Assembly: GCA_033085395.1 (NCBI GenBank)
Contig: MU853194.1
Coordinates: forward strand, 68,749-132,748
Origin: Xanthoparmelia taractica
Taxonomy: Eukaryota > Ascomycota > Lecanoromycetes > Lecanorales > Parmeliaceae
DNA: 64,000 nt
Direction: 5' to 3'
Shown: positions 1 to 10,802 of the stretch, piece by piece
Layout: every line of letters starts with the position of its first letter
How positions within the stretch are numbered: position 1 is the stretch's first letter
Made by a program: the position numbers and the translations under genes
The notes under the pieces: generated by a model
The model's input: only the letters and a program-made list of their open reading frames with translations
What the model was told of the DNA's origin: nothing
Databases searched by the model: none

Positions 1-680
1 CATTCTGCATTGACCGTTAGAAACTCTCCGCCCGACGTGCAGCTACGGTGCAACAACTTACTTTCTCCACGTCCTCACGTGGGACATGAGGCAGCCTAAC
101 TCCCCTTCCTTTGGCACCCAATTGTTTGTTCCCCACCACTAACAAGCCTATCAATAATGAGGAGACCGCAACAGCACAAGGGTGAAATACCTGAGGCCAA
201 TCGGATTGGGGTATTTGCCTGTCTCGTATGGCATCAAGTACGGTGAGTGTGAGGTTGGTCGCATTTGCTGCGGCGAGGAGGGGTGTTCTTCGGTCGCCTC
301 GTTCTGGTAGAGAAAGGACGAATATATTTTGGAACTAAGCTCGTTGTTAGCCACCGGCAGTAGCAAGACAGTACCCCCAATAGACGCACCCCAAGTGTAT
401 TGTTCCTTATTGAGCTGACCTTGACGACAGGGGCTGGCAACCGGCGGGTGGCAACATGCGAGGAAACATCTCGAATGATATCTTTCCAGAACAAAAGGAA
501 TAATATAATGGCAAAGGCAATGAAGGCTCTAGGATTCCCCTGAGGTAGGTTGTTCTTGCCTTGAAAGTTGGGTGTTGGAAATCGGATGTGGGGGACGTTG
601 AGCCGGTAGGAAGGGAACGACTGCAGCGAGCGTACTTTCTGAGGCAGGGTTGCTAGAGTGGATTTGATGTATTGTGACAT
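1..680 (-). CDS. GT25-like glycosyltransferase, 5' part only
   Basis: Partial gene; its 3' end lies beyond the left edge. Exons read on the minus strand are 680-390, 334-191, 138-62 and 4-1, with GT...AG introns of 55, 52 and 57 bp. The protein starts at 680 and has one hydrophobic segment at about residues 52-65, as in a type II Golgi/ER membrane protein. After it come a linker ending NNTLG, then a segment matching the family 25 (LPS-type) glycosyltransferase start: FQNIFVLSLPERGDRR, and later the EGELGCLMSHVRTW block resembling the G-C-x-x-S-H acceptor region. Family members transfer hexoses to glycans. The family call rests on my recognition of these motifs; the catalytic half is not visible. 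The splice junctions are well supported because each restores the same frame. Confidence 0.72.
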
Positions 681-2507
681 GGTGCGGTATCTCCAGACTT
701 TGATGGACAGGAGGTCCGCGAACCGGCTTGCCGGGCTGGAGAATTGATTCGGATAAGAGAGCGAGATTCGGCCGGGGAAGAGAGTGTGAGATAGGAATGT
801 TGGAGTATGAAGTCGGGAGTGGAAAGTTAGGAGTAGGGAGTACGAAGTATGGAGAAGATGGAGTCGAGCATGTCAAGGAGGGAACGGTTGGAATAAGTAG
901 AGAGAGTTGTCAAGTACTTTAATACCTAGATGTGGTAGAAGTGTTCTCATGCAAGGCGTTGCATTCTTTTCCGATCCGATATTCTAACAAGGTTAAAGTA
1001 CTTCGTACAGTCTTTTACTTTATGAAACGATGGTCTGGGGGCCTGAGCCTGCAGCTATGTTATTATTTTAAGCACTTTTCAGCCTTTTAGATGTGTTAGA
1101 ACTTAGAAGTACTTCGTACCGTGGTACCTTACTTTACACGCGCCTGCGCCTCCTTCCCGACCATCCCACTTACCTACTACTTAGGGCTGACTACACCATA
1201 ACATCCCAGGGAGAAAGGTTGAAGCTTTAGATTCAAAGTATTCGAAGCTACCTTTAATCTATTGTCCACGTCTTATTCATCTTTTAATGACATTGGCCTT
1301 TGCTGTACAAATTAGATCCTTGTTTGTTCTGTTCCAAAATATTGACTGTCATCTCCATACCATGGCCTTCACGATCAGACAGCCCAGACAAATCCAATAT
1401 CAAAGCCAATGGAAGTCGGCCGAGTTCTAGAACACGTGATTACTGGAGTCACTCAAATACACTTTACTTTTATACCTCCATACATGGGTTATTCAGGGCC
1501 CACGTGATCCCTCGAAGCTTTGCCTTGTGCATGATAGCTTTGGTCTGTATGCCACATAATCCACAAGGCATCAAGTATGTTGTGCCATGCAAACATCATC
1601 TGCCACCCTCCAAACTCGGAAGCTTTTTGCCGTAAAGATTCTCGAGCCGTCTTCAATGCCATCTCTCCTTGCTGTCTTTTAAAAGGAGCTGACGGGTACT
1701 CGCTCCCGTTGGTTGCATTGGCACGTCACTGGGGAGACACAGCGTCTTACAAGGTGATGATGTTGTGGATCCTCAAATCTATGTATATCCGACTTATACA
1801 GTGCATCAGACCAGCTGCTATTGATATGCAGGTAGCACCGAAGAGAAGAAATTGCATAGCGATGAAGCTAGAGTGGGAATATATAATCATGTAGGCGAAG
1901 TAGCAAAGGCTACAAAATCCAAGAGGTCTTGCGAGTCTCGTCGATTGAGATCCATTAAAGCGCGTTGCCGTTTAATATTTAACGCAAAGACCCTCTCATC
2001 AGCCGGATAGATACCCACTGACACATCGCCTAGGAGTCGTAGGTAGCCCTCAAAGTCGAGCATTGATGCCGTCGTTGCTATTCTATGCGACCAGGCTGCA
2101 AGGAGACATCGAAAAGGCTTCGTCGCCAAGATCAAGTAAGATGCATAGAACCGGAGGCTACGGGTCGGGCCCAGGCCATTGGCAGAGATAGATCAGGTTC
2201 GGAAGAGCAGAAGGGGCATCGTGATGAACTAATCGTGGCTTCGAGGGTAATAGACGGACAAGGAGTGGGGAAAAGCACCATCACAAATGCATATATCGCG
2301 TCAGTAGGCAGTGAGCTGTACATCTTGCGCCAGCTCGGACATGAGACTTAATACGTAACACTCAATCTGCATGTAGTTTCATGGCAGTTGTTGAGGAATT
2401 TCAATCCATCTCGACCACAATATCTGGATGTGCACTTCATGATATGGGTAGATTCACCGCTCACCATATCACCATAGGCCGCAGCTCCGTCCTCGCTCTT
2501 AGTCTTT
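681..2507. other. Gene-free stretch between the GT25-like gene and GAD
   Basis: This 1.8 kb holds only short open frames without recognisable domains. It is the promoter side of the GT25-like gene (first 300 bases) and the 3' side of the decarboxylase gene. It carries two perfect copies of GTACTTCGTAC at 998-1008 and 1109-1119. I see no RNA gene or mobile element. Confidence 0.6.
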
Positions 2508-4225
2508 CTAGCAAACCGCGTGGGTCTTTCCTGTCTGACCCTGGAGCGAATGCTTCTCACCCTTATAATGCTGGTTGATCCCCTTGGATTTTCCGCTCGA
2601 GGTATGGTGCTTCTTGACATGCTTGGTATGGTAAGTCACAGTGCTCTGATCCATCTCCTTGAGAGAATCTAATGCCAACTTCATGTCTGCGATAAGCGTG
2701 TCACACCTTGCCCTAGAGAAGTCTTCACGCACAACAACTCTCATGAGCTTCAGCTTCTCGCTGTGCGGAGCCATGGTATATGCAGGCACCACCCAGCCCC
2801 TCTCTCGCAAATGGTGGGCAACCGCAAATTCATCGAAGTGGTGTTTGTCCTTAGGGTTCAGCCTAAATGCCACAAGCGGCAAACCCTCACCTCGCTTCTT
2901 GCTCATGATCAGAAAACCGAGATTCTCAAGGGCCGAAGCAAGGTAGTCAGATGTGCGGGTAAGATTGAGCATAATGGAGCGATATCCGTGCTTGCCAAGA
3001 CGAATCATCTGGTAATACTGGCCAATAACCTGGGAGGCGCCTTTGGAGAAGTTAAGGGTAAAAGAGGCTTGCTCGGCGCCAAGGTAGTTGATGTTAAACA
3101 CCAATTCCGTAGGAAGGTATTCGGGCGAGCGCCAGACGACCCAGCCGACACCCGGGTACACCTTGAATATCATTAGCCAGCAATTTCGCGTTACATGAAG
3201 GACTAGGTACACATACCAGGCCATACTTATGACCAGAGACATTAATCGAAACCACCTTCTCGAGACGGAAGTCCCAAGGTAGGTTTGGGACGACAAAAGG
3301 CGCTACGAAACCTCCGCTAGCAGCATCGACATGGATAGGGCAGTCGATGTTCTTCTCGACAAGGAGGTCATTGATGGCTTTGACGTCCTCGTATTCTCCA
3401 GTATATGTAGTCCCGATGATAGCACAGATACCAATGGTATTCTCATCCACCAGATTGACGGCCTCTGCGGGATCAATTACGTAGCGATCTTCGGTGCAGA
3501 AGACGTAGCGCTCCTCGACTTCGAAGTAGCGAGCTGCTTTCTCCCAGCACACCTGCACAGCCGAATTCATGACAATGTTGGGCTTAGAGTAGTCTTTGCC
3601 GGCGGCTTTACGCTTGTTCTGCCAGCGCTTCTTCATAGCAAGTGTTCCCAACATCTGAGACTCAATCAGTCGTTACTAATGGCCATTTTGACCCAGAAAC
3701 ACCTACGATGGCCTCAGAAGACCCAACAGTGCTTGTCCCCATTGCGTTTTCGTCTTCGTGGTGGGTGGGTGCGTTGAACATCCGCGCAATCATTGAGACA
3801 CAGCGATTCTGGATGTCGGCGGTCTGGGGGTACTCCTCGTAATCAATGAAGTTCTTGGGGAGTGCCTCAGCCATGAGCTTCTCCGCTTCCTCTTCCTAAG
3901 CATAGCACTTCCTGATTAGCACCGAATGTAACCGCACCAAATCGCAGAAGCGTACCATGTAGGTAGTAACGAAACTGGCCAAATTCAGCATCGGATTGCC
4001 GTCCAAGCTCAGGTCGTCTCTAATCATACGATATGCAATCTCTTTGGGCATCTCTTTCTCCGACATTTCATGCATGGGAAGACACTCGGCGGCGAAGCGA
4101 GAACCGTACACAGATGCGGTGACTTCATCTTCCATGTCGTTGGGGTCAAGCTTCAAGTCCTCCATACCCTCGACCGGGGAAGCATTGGCCGCCTTGTCAT
4201 TGGGGACGGAGGCGAGGTGAACCAT
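2508..4225 (-). CDS. Glutamate decarboxylase (PLP-dependent)
   Basis: Four exons, 4225-3956, 3895-3707, 3654-3217 and 3161-2508, with introns of 60, 52 and 55 bp, give 516 residues, the usual fungal GAD length. The enzyme converts L-glutamate to GABA and CO2 in the cytosol, consuming a proton, and feeds the GABA shunt. The group II PLP decarboxylase features are clear: the [10 protein letters not shown] region after exon 1, the substrate-binding [11 protein letters not shown] segment, [13 protein letters not shown], and the PLP lysine in SGHKYG at about residue 296, exactly at the exon 3/4 junction. The C-terminus ends [10 protein letters not shown], as in many fungal homologues. The start at 4225 is chosen because the conserved MVHL opening follows; an upstream in-frame ATG at 4291 has no homologous extension that I recognise. 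Family assignment is very secure. Confidence 0.96.
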
Positions 4226-4811
4226 ATTGGCAGTGTCCGGGACTAGTGGGATTGAGGTCAAGGAAATGTGGCAAAAAGGTAGGAAAAACAAAATAGATAA
4301 GGAGAAGGTAAGGGGGTAAGAAGTATGACCAAATGCAAGGAATGTGTTGGAGCGTCCGGGTGCCGCTGACGTGTTGAGCTCGATGAAGAAGCTTCAACTT
4401 GCCAAGTAATAATCCATGTGACGATCAAAGATCAGGTACGGCGGCGAGGGCGGGGGTGTGCATGTTGTGGAGGGTGGGGGAGTCCGGTCACTTATCACCT
4501 TGCAATCAGAAAAGTACTGGAGTCTGATTCATGATTCACAATTCGCAAGCCATCTTCAATGCACTATTGCGGTTGATAATTACTTCACGTGTTACCACTT
4601 GAATTGAGCATCGTTAATGTACACAAATCCACAGTAAACGCCATTAACTATCAGCCGAGCATATTATATTCTATTTCACCTTTGTACATGCTGTTCAGGC
4701 TACATAGTTGCATCATTCAGCTTGCCGACAAGCAATTCGTAGGTCCCCCGATGCTTGGTAGCACAAGTAGGTGGCATGACGAGAGAGTGAAGCTGAATGG
4801 TATGAAAACCT
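4226..4811. other. Spacer between GAD and the repeat protein gene
   Basis: About 590 bases contain the decarboxylase promoter side and the 3' flank of the neighbouring minus-strand gene. A G-rich patch lies near 4440-4480. No coding frame is supported. Confidence 0.6.
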
Positions 4812-7800
4812 TCACTGGACTTCGTAGCCTCGAGACTCAATCACCTTTGAAGGGGGATCTTTGTGCAACTTGTTGTGCCCCAAGTCATGCGCGCCGTAGG
4901 CGTCGTGAGTTGTAAGACCAGATCCGATCCCAATAGGGCTATCGTGAACACCCGACTGACTACCATGCTCTTCGTGGAGCGGGTCGTAGCCATGACGAGA
5001 TTCAGTCTCAGTGGCACCTGCCCCAGTCGCCATCTCCCCTTCACTACGGCCAGTGTGTGTAGTTGCTCGACGATGGGCCTCTTCCTCTTTCGGCTCTTTA
5101 TCGGGCTTGTCACGATGAAGGAACCCAAGAAGGCCACCGTGCTTCTTGTGCTCATGCTTCGTGTCATCTTTTTCGATGGCCTTTCTATGCTTTCTCTCGT
5201 CCTTTTCTATGGCTTTCTCGTGCTTTTTCTCCGACTTCTCGATTGCCTTTTCATGAGCTTTCTCCTCTTTCGCAACCGCTTTGTCGTGGTGCTTCATCTC
5301 TTTCGAGTGCTGCTTCTCAAGAAGCTTCTCTTCATTGTTGTGCTCCTTCTGCAGCTTCGCGGCATCCTTCTTGGAGTATTCGTGCTCAGCCAGACCGCCC
5401 ACACCGGCAGCGCCACCAAGTATTGCCGCATCTCTACCAGTATGATGTTCTCGCGAAGTGCTTTGATAAGGCTCGGCACCGTAGCTACCAACCTCTCTTT
5501 GGGAGTGTTCATGACCGCCTGAAACACCAGGGCCAGCTCCTGCGCCTCCAACAGCTACGGTACCTTTGTCAACATGATGCCGGCCATGGGTGTCTCCATA
5601 AGGCCCAACACCAGTCCCAACTACCCCACCAATTGCTTCATCTGTACCAGTATGATGGCCTGGCGAGTCGTTGTGGTAAGGCTCATTACTATAACCGGCA
5701 GCATCTCTCTGAGCATAGTCGTGACCGGCCAAGGCCCCAGCGCCTCCCACAAGAGCAGCATCTTTGCCTGTATGATGGCCTGTATAACGTGCTTTTTCGG
5801 AGTCGTTGCTACGACCAGGAGATGAGTAGGTTGTAACCGACGCTCCGGGATGTTGAAGCTCTCGCACTTGAGCTTCAGGATCGTTGCGACCATAGTCTCC
5901 GAGCTTTTGTGTTTTGTCTCCTCTACCAGTAGCTTGAGCACCAACGACGCCCGCAGCCAGAGAATCACGTTCAGTATGGGCTCCAGTCAGGGCCTGACCC
6001 TCGCTGCTGTAGCTCGACGATGGATAAGTAGAGGATTGGTTAGCTATGGCTGGTTGGTGGCCCGATCCCGCCAATCGGTCTTGTGGAGTTGCTGCAAGCT
6101 CAGAATGGTCGCTTGGGAGAAGGTGCTTTTGTGCTTCATATCCGCCAATACCGCCGGCACCTACTAGGCCAGCATTTCTCTTGTGGTGATGGCCAGAGAT
6201 AGTGGCAGGCTGATGGCCGCTTCCAGCTGAAGAGACTGCGGATTCGTCCGACGTCATACCAGAACGTGTAGCATCCGCGGCATCAATACCTGACCCAAGA
6301 AGACTGGGTCCGCCCATGCCTGATTGAGTACTCGACGTTGCGAGATTAGGATTATCGCTGCGATGATGTTTCTCTGCCTCAGGCAGTCCGGCACCACCAG
6401 CTCCTGTCAAAGCTGCATCACGCCCGTAGCGGTGATCAATGCCGTGAGAACCTTGGTGCTTTGACAGATCGAAGTCGACGCGGGGGTCCATCTTGTTCAG
6501 CATGTCGGACTTATGAGGGCTAGCTGTCTTGTCTGTAGACAGTACAGCTTCAGTAGAGCCGCGGTTATTGCCATACATGCTACCTGTAAGGATTTCATAA
6601 TCAGCATGCTTTCTTCAGGACAGCAGCCCGAGCAATGGGAGAACTCAACCGGAAGCGAAGGTCAAGAGTGGCTCGGACATTGGAAGAGTTTTCCCACGGA
6701 AAGGACATACCTTCGGTGTTGTTAATGCCATGACGATCAGTCTCGGATGGGTCAAACCCTGAAGGCGTATTTCTTTCCGTGGTGCCCTGTTTAAGATTAT
6801 CTGCCTCCATTGCCTCCCGTCCTGTAGCACCTGCGCCACCTGCTAGCGCGGCTTCTTCGCCATATTGGACATGGTGGCCGTGATGATGACGTCCGCTGGA
6901 ATCGCCAGTGGCACCTGGACCTCCAAAGCCACTACTCACATTGGGGTCAAGGAGGTTTGCCGTGTCTGTAAGATGAGGTCCAGGAACGAAATGAGGACCT
7001 CCCGGGCCGTCGATCGCTCCAGTTGCACATGGGTCGCCTTCATACTGGTGGCCATGGTGCTGGTGCTCATGTTGCCAAGATTCAGGTCCATAGCCAATAG
7101 CCGTAGCACCTCCAGATCCCACAGCTCCTGCCCTTGCTCCTGCTACTGCGCCTGGATCATGGCTTATGGAGCCTTGGTTGCTTGAACTTGGTGTTACATC
7201 TGTATAGTCACCAGGGATCGACCCGTAGCCAGTTTCACCAGTGGTACGAGAACCGTCACTTTTGACACGAGGATCGGCTTTGTTGGCAAGGTTCGATGAG
7301 TGTGGGCCGACGGTTGTGGAACCATAACCACCGGAAGTGGAGCTACCTCCAAGAGGAAACGAGCGCTCAGCCTCCGGGACGTAATTGTCTCGCTGGGAAT
7401 CTTCGTGCTGATGGGCACTGGTTCCAACGGCTCCAGCCGCAAGAGCAGCATCGCGGCCAACGTGAGACAAGCCTGATGGTTTTCCATGTGTAAAGCTATG
7501 CTCAACGCTACGGTCTGGGTAATTATTACCAGTAAGACTGCTCTGTCCATGTCCGAATCCTGTCACTGTCGGTGGTGTCTTAGGGTCAGCGATGTACAAC
7601 AGCGGGTCACAAGGACTAATTGAGGCGGTATGTAGAGGGGCTCTTCCGCCCAGAATCGGCTTACCTGGAGCAGGCTCGTGGGGAAGAGGCTTTTCAGTGA
7701 AAGTTGGGTCGTTCGCGCCACTCTTGGCTGATCGTGACTGAGATTGACCTGGAATACCGGAGCTCACACTGGCAGTTGTTGCAGCATCATCGTCGTCGAA

Positions 7801-8240
7801 CCCTCCAGGCATACGGGAAGCGTACGGCTCACTAAGACCATGGGAGGCACCGTGAGCGGGAGCAGTATCATATTGGCTTGTCCTAGTGGCGGTGTCTCTT
7901 TCGTGCTGATTTAAAACAGTAGGGTTGTTTGATGTGGGCAACGAATCATGTCCGGCAGTACGGCTGCTGCCGAAGTGGCTGCCTGTGTTGAGCATTAGTG
8001 GATTGGTCGAGTCTTCAGGCGGCTTTGAAGCTTAGTACCTTGACCGGAGCCAGTGTTTGTATTTCCCATGCTGGGATGTCCAGTGAGGACGGGGTCATCA
8101 GATCGCCCGGAACCATACAGTACTTCGTCATCTTTCTTACTTCCAGGATTGCTAACGAGGAGAGCTGCGTTAGCATGCTGGATATCCTAAAGTCATGAGG
8201 GGAGCAAGCCGTCTTACACAAGGTTCTTGAGCTTCTCCAT
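4812..8240 (-). CDS. Large glycine-rich repeat protein, LEA-like
   Basis: Four exons, 8240-8218, 8151-8039, 7982-6711 and 6583-4812, with introns of 66, 56 and 127 bp, encode 1059 residues. The start is fixed by MEKLKNLVNPGSKKDDEV, an N-terminus I recognise from a family of filamentous-fungal proteins, and the C-terminal LHKDPPSKV motif belongs to the same family. Between them lies low-complexity Gly/His/Ser-rich sequence with many degenerate copies of a motif like G-[RK]-D-A-A-L-x-G-[GA]-[GA]-G, often followed by a polar E/H-[HY]-[SA]-[QK]-[RK]-D/E box. Near the C-terminus is a strongly charged segment of repeated HEKAIEK-type units, probably helical. No enzyme motif is visible. The composition suggests a disordered, hydrophilic stress protein (inference); no function is established from the sequence. 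It has no membrane segment or signal peptide. Confidence 0.82.
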
Positions 8241-9109
8241 GCCTATGGGGTTAGGAGCTTTTCGTGAATGTAAGTGACAGGGTCAGATGAATATGCGAGA
8301 TAAGGTATTAGTAATTAAGAGCAGAGATGGAAGCTGTCGTTGGCGGGTTATGAAAGCGCAGTGAATGTTCAGTACCTGAGATGAAGAGTGTAGAACTATG
8401 AGGGTTCGAATATGGCTTCATATAGTACAGGCGGCGGGTGAAAAGAATGGCTAATGTCAATCACATGTGAAGTAATCCAACGAGCTTGGAAGCTTTATTT
8501 ACAACTTGGAAATCTAGAACACCAACGTCATGGCGCATCTTGTCATGACTGCAAGTAGATCAGCACCAGGTGGGGTGGGGTGAAAGATGTGGCTGTGTGG
8601 CTATGTAGTCATGTGGCTGTGCTCCGTGAAAGTTCATCTACTTTACTTGAGCAACTTTAACCCGAACCAACTGAATTGCCCAGAACGACCGTGATTGAGC
8701 TTTTAACGTCACTCAAAGCTTCAGTATGTACAAGCCATCAAGAAGCTAAACAAGAGCAAAGGGAGAAAAGCCCATCTTCTTCCTCTAGATATGCCACGGC
8801 TTGAACTCTGACTGCCAGCGTCTCTCCCGTTGGAAAGATCTACCTTTCGTTCCTAAAGTACATTCATGACTACCCTGAATGTCATTTCACGCAGGGAGAG
8901 TCTATCTCCTCTATCCAGTAATTGGCCATGCATCTGGGCGAAAGCGAAGGGTAAGGGTATCGTCATAGGCTGGGCAGCGTACACGGCCAATTCCGAAAGC
9001 CACCTCTTCTTTACATTGCAAGACCTGTCGTAAATGCTCGCATCTATTCGTACAGAGCCGATAATCTGACTCAAACCAAAAGATCCCCATTAGCCAGACT
9101 CCTTGTCCT
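8241..9109. other. Upstream region of the repeat protein gene
   Basis: About 870 bases. The half near 8241 is the promoter side of the repeat protein gene; the rest is the 3' flank of the gene at 9110. A short repeated GTGGCTATGTGGTC-like patch lies near 8590-8625. No coding frame is supported. Confidence 0.55.
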
Positions 9110-9807
9110 TTAGTCTCCTTGCCGCCTTGTGGGCTTCAAAGTGCTCTGTGTCATGGCTTCTACAAGTTCATCCTCAGTGAACGGTCGACCATTTGTAACC
9201 GTCTGTTTCGTATCAAGGCCGTAAACATCTCCGTTCGTAACAGTCTTCGAGAACTCCAGGCCAGCCATATCTGTAGTGCTATCATCCGTCCTTGATCTTC
9301 GATCCTCCGCTGTATGCTGTCTCGATAATCCCACTGCCACCAAATGTCAGCTCTATCGACTAGATCCATCCATCCTTGCTTTCTCGAAACAAGAATGTCC
9401 ATACCGTTAAGTACATCATCATCCCCTTCTCCACTCTCCTCTACCCCAGCGAAAGCGGAATTCTGCCTGCTCCCCAGTTTACTCTTCTTACTCCACACAC
9501 TATTCCTTCTGCTCATGATCCGACTGCCCATAGGACTCATTTCACTTCCCACAGTATCACCACTTCTCCTCCTTTTCCACGCGTCTCCAAAACTAAAGGC
9601 TGACAATTTGTCCTGGTGTGCCTGATTGTATGGACCGCGGTATTTCGGACGAGGCATAGGCTCGCCAGGTTTGTAAACGTTATCGGGCAGCTTCTCCTTT
9701 TTAGTTCTCTTGGATTTGATAGGTTTATTTGTGTCGGTCGTGATAGGGTCGGACCCATCATCGTTGGATCGCCCGAGGGCCTTTCTCATCTTTTCTCGAA
9801 ATGGCAT
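9110..9807 (-). CDS. Small conserved fungal protein of unknown function
   Basis: Two exons, 9807-9405 and 9333-9110, joined across a 71 bp intron, give 208 residues. Without splicing the frame runs into unrelated sequence; splicing joins GDDDVLN directly to VGLSRQ, which restores a pattern seen in homologues I recall. The protein is basic at the N-terminus (MPFREKMRKALG, then a Lys-rich stretch). It contains the motif PGEPMPRPKYR at about residues 47-57, then AFSFGDAWKRR, followed by Ser/Arg-rich sequence with MSRRNS-type sites that resemble phosphorylation targets. It has no signal peptide or membrane span. The function is unknown and I do not assign one. Confidence 0.75.
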
Positions 9808-10802
9808 AGGGGACTGGATTTAGGGTCTCGAGAGAAGCTCTGTTTGATCGAGGAGGCGCCAAGCGGGTACAAAGATACGATCTTGGGTCCCCCTGGCCAG
9901 AGTAGAATGTGAAGGGTGTACGGCTCGTGCTTGGGAGTCGGACGTCTGCTGCAGATTGGCCTCTAGGCAATACAGACACTTATCAGACACTCTTGTGGAA
10001 AGCCGGCGGACAAGGGCAAGGCGTAACGGTAGGAAGACCCAAGGTTTGCTTGCTTCCTCGAGGTTGGCGGAGTGCTCGGACACGCAAAGTACGGCACAGG
10101 ATTTGGCCGAGGTTAATGACTTGAGTTTATAGAAGAGACTGGAGAGTATGCAACGGCCTTCTTGAATCGCGTAACGTTATTGGACGCATCTTTAGTGATG
10201 TCGCAAGGATTGCGAAGGTCGAAGAAATGTCCAACGCATGGCTAAGCCTGGACACAATCGTGCGGCATTCGGCCCCGGGTGTGCTATGAGCGACTTTGAG
10301 GTAGTGTGAATCCGCCGATTGCAATCAAGGGAAGCAAAAAATTGATGCAAACCACTACAATACATAAGCTGATTTGTGCTATCCGAAAGAGTCGCTTCTG
10401 CCATCGATGATGAAGCAAAAATGGCCCCGAGATTAATTAGAGAGGCAACAGTGACTCAAGACCAAAAGCGCCATGGAAATTTCCACCCCTTCACGTACAA
10501 GCATTAAGTTATATACAAACAACAGAAGTTATCCTACACATGATCAACGTGAGAGGCTTTACTGCCCCTTACACATAAAATCATAGGGGACCGCTCTGGT
10601 AAATCCAGGAGTACTCAATCCCATTCATGCATTACTTCTACAATAATGTAATGCGGTACGCTCAATGATCTCCTGACTCAAGCTCTTTCCCTACGCGTTT
10701 GGGGACCCGACGGGCCAGAATGCATCGCAAGCTTCTGCTATCACTGTTCTTTTCTTTATTTGCAAGCCCGTTGTAACACCCCAAGGTTTGGCGATCAATA
10801 CT
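9808..10802. other. Gene-free stretch before the Zn2Cys6 regulator
   Basis: About 1 kb with only short unsupported frames. It joins the promoter side of the small unknown gene to the 3' flank of the regulator. I see no structured element. Confidence 0.55.
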
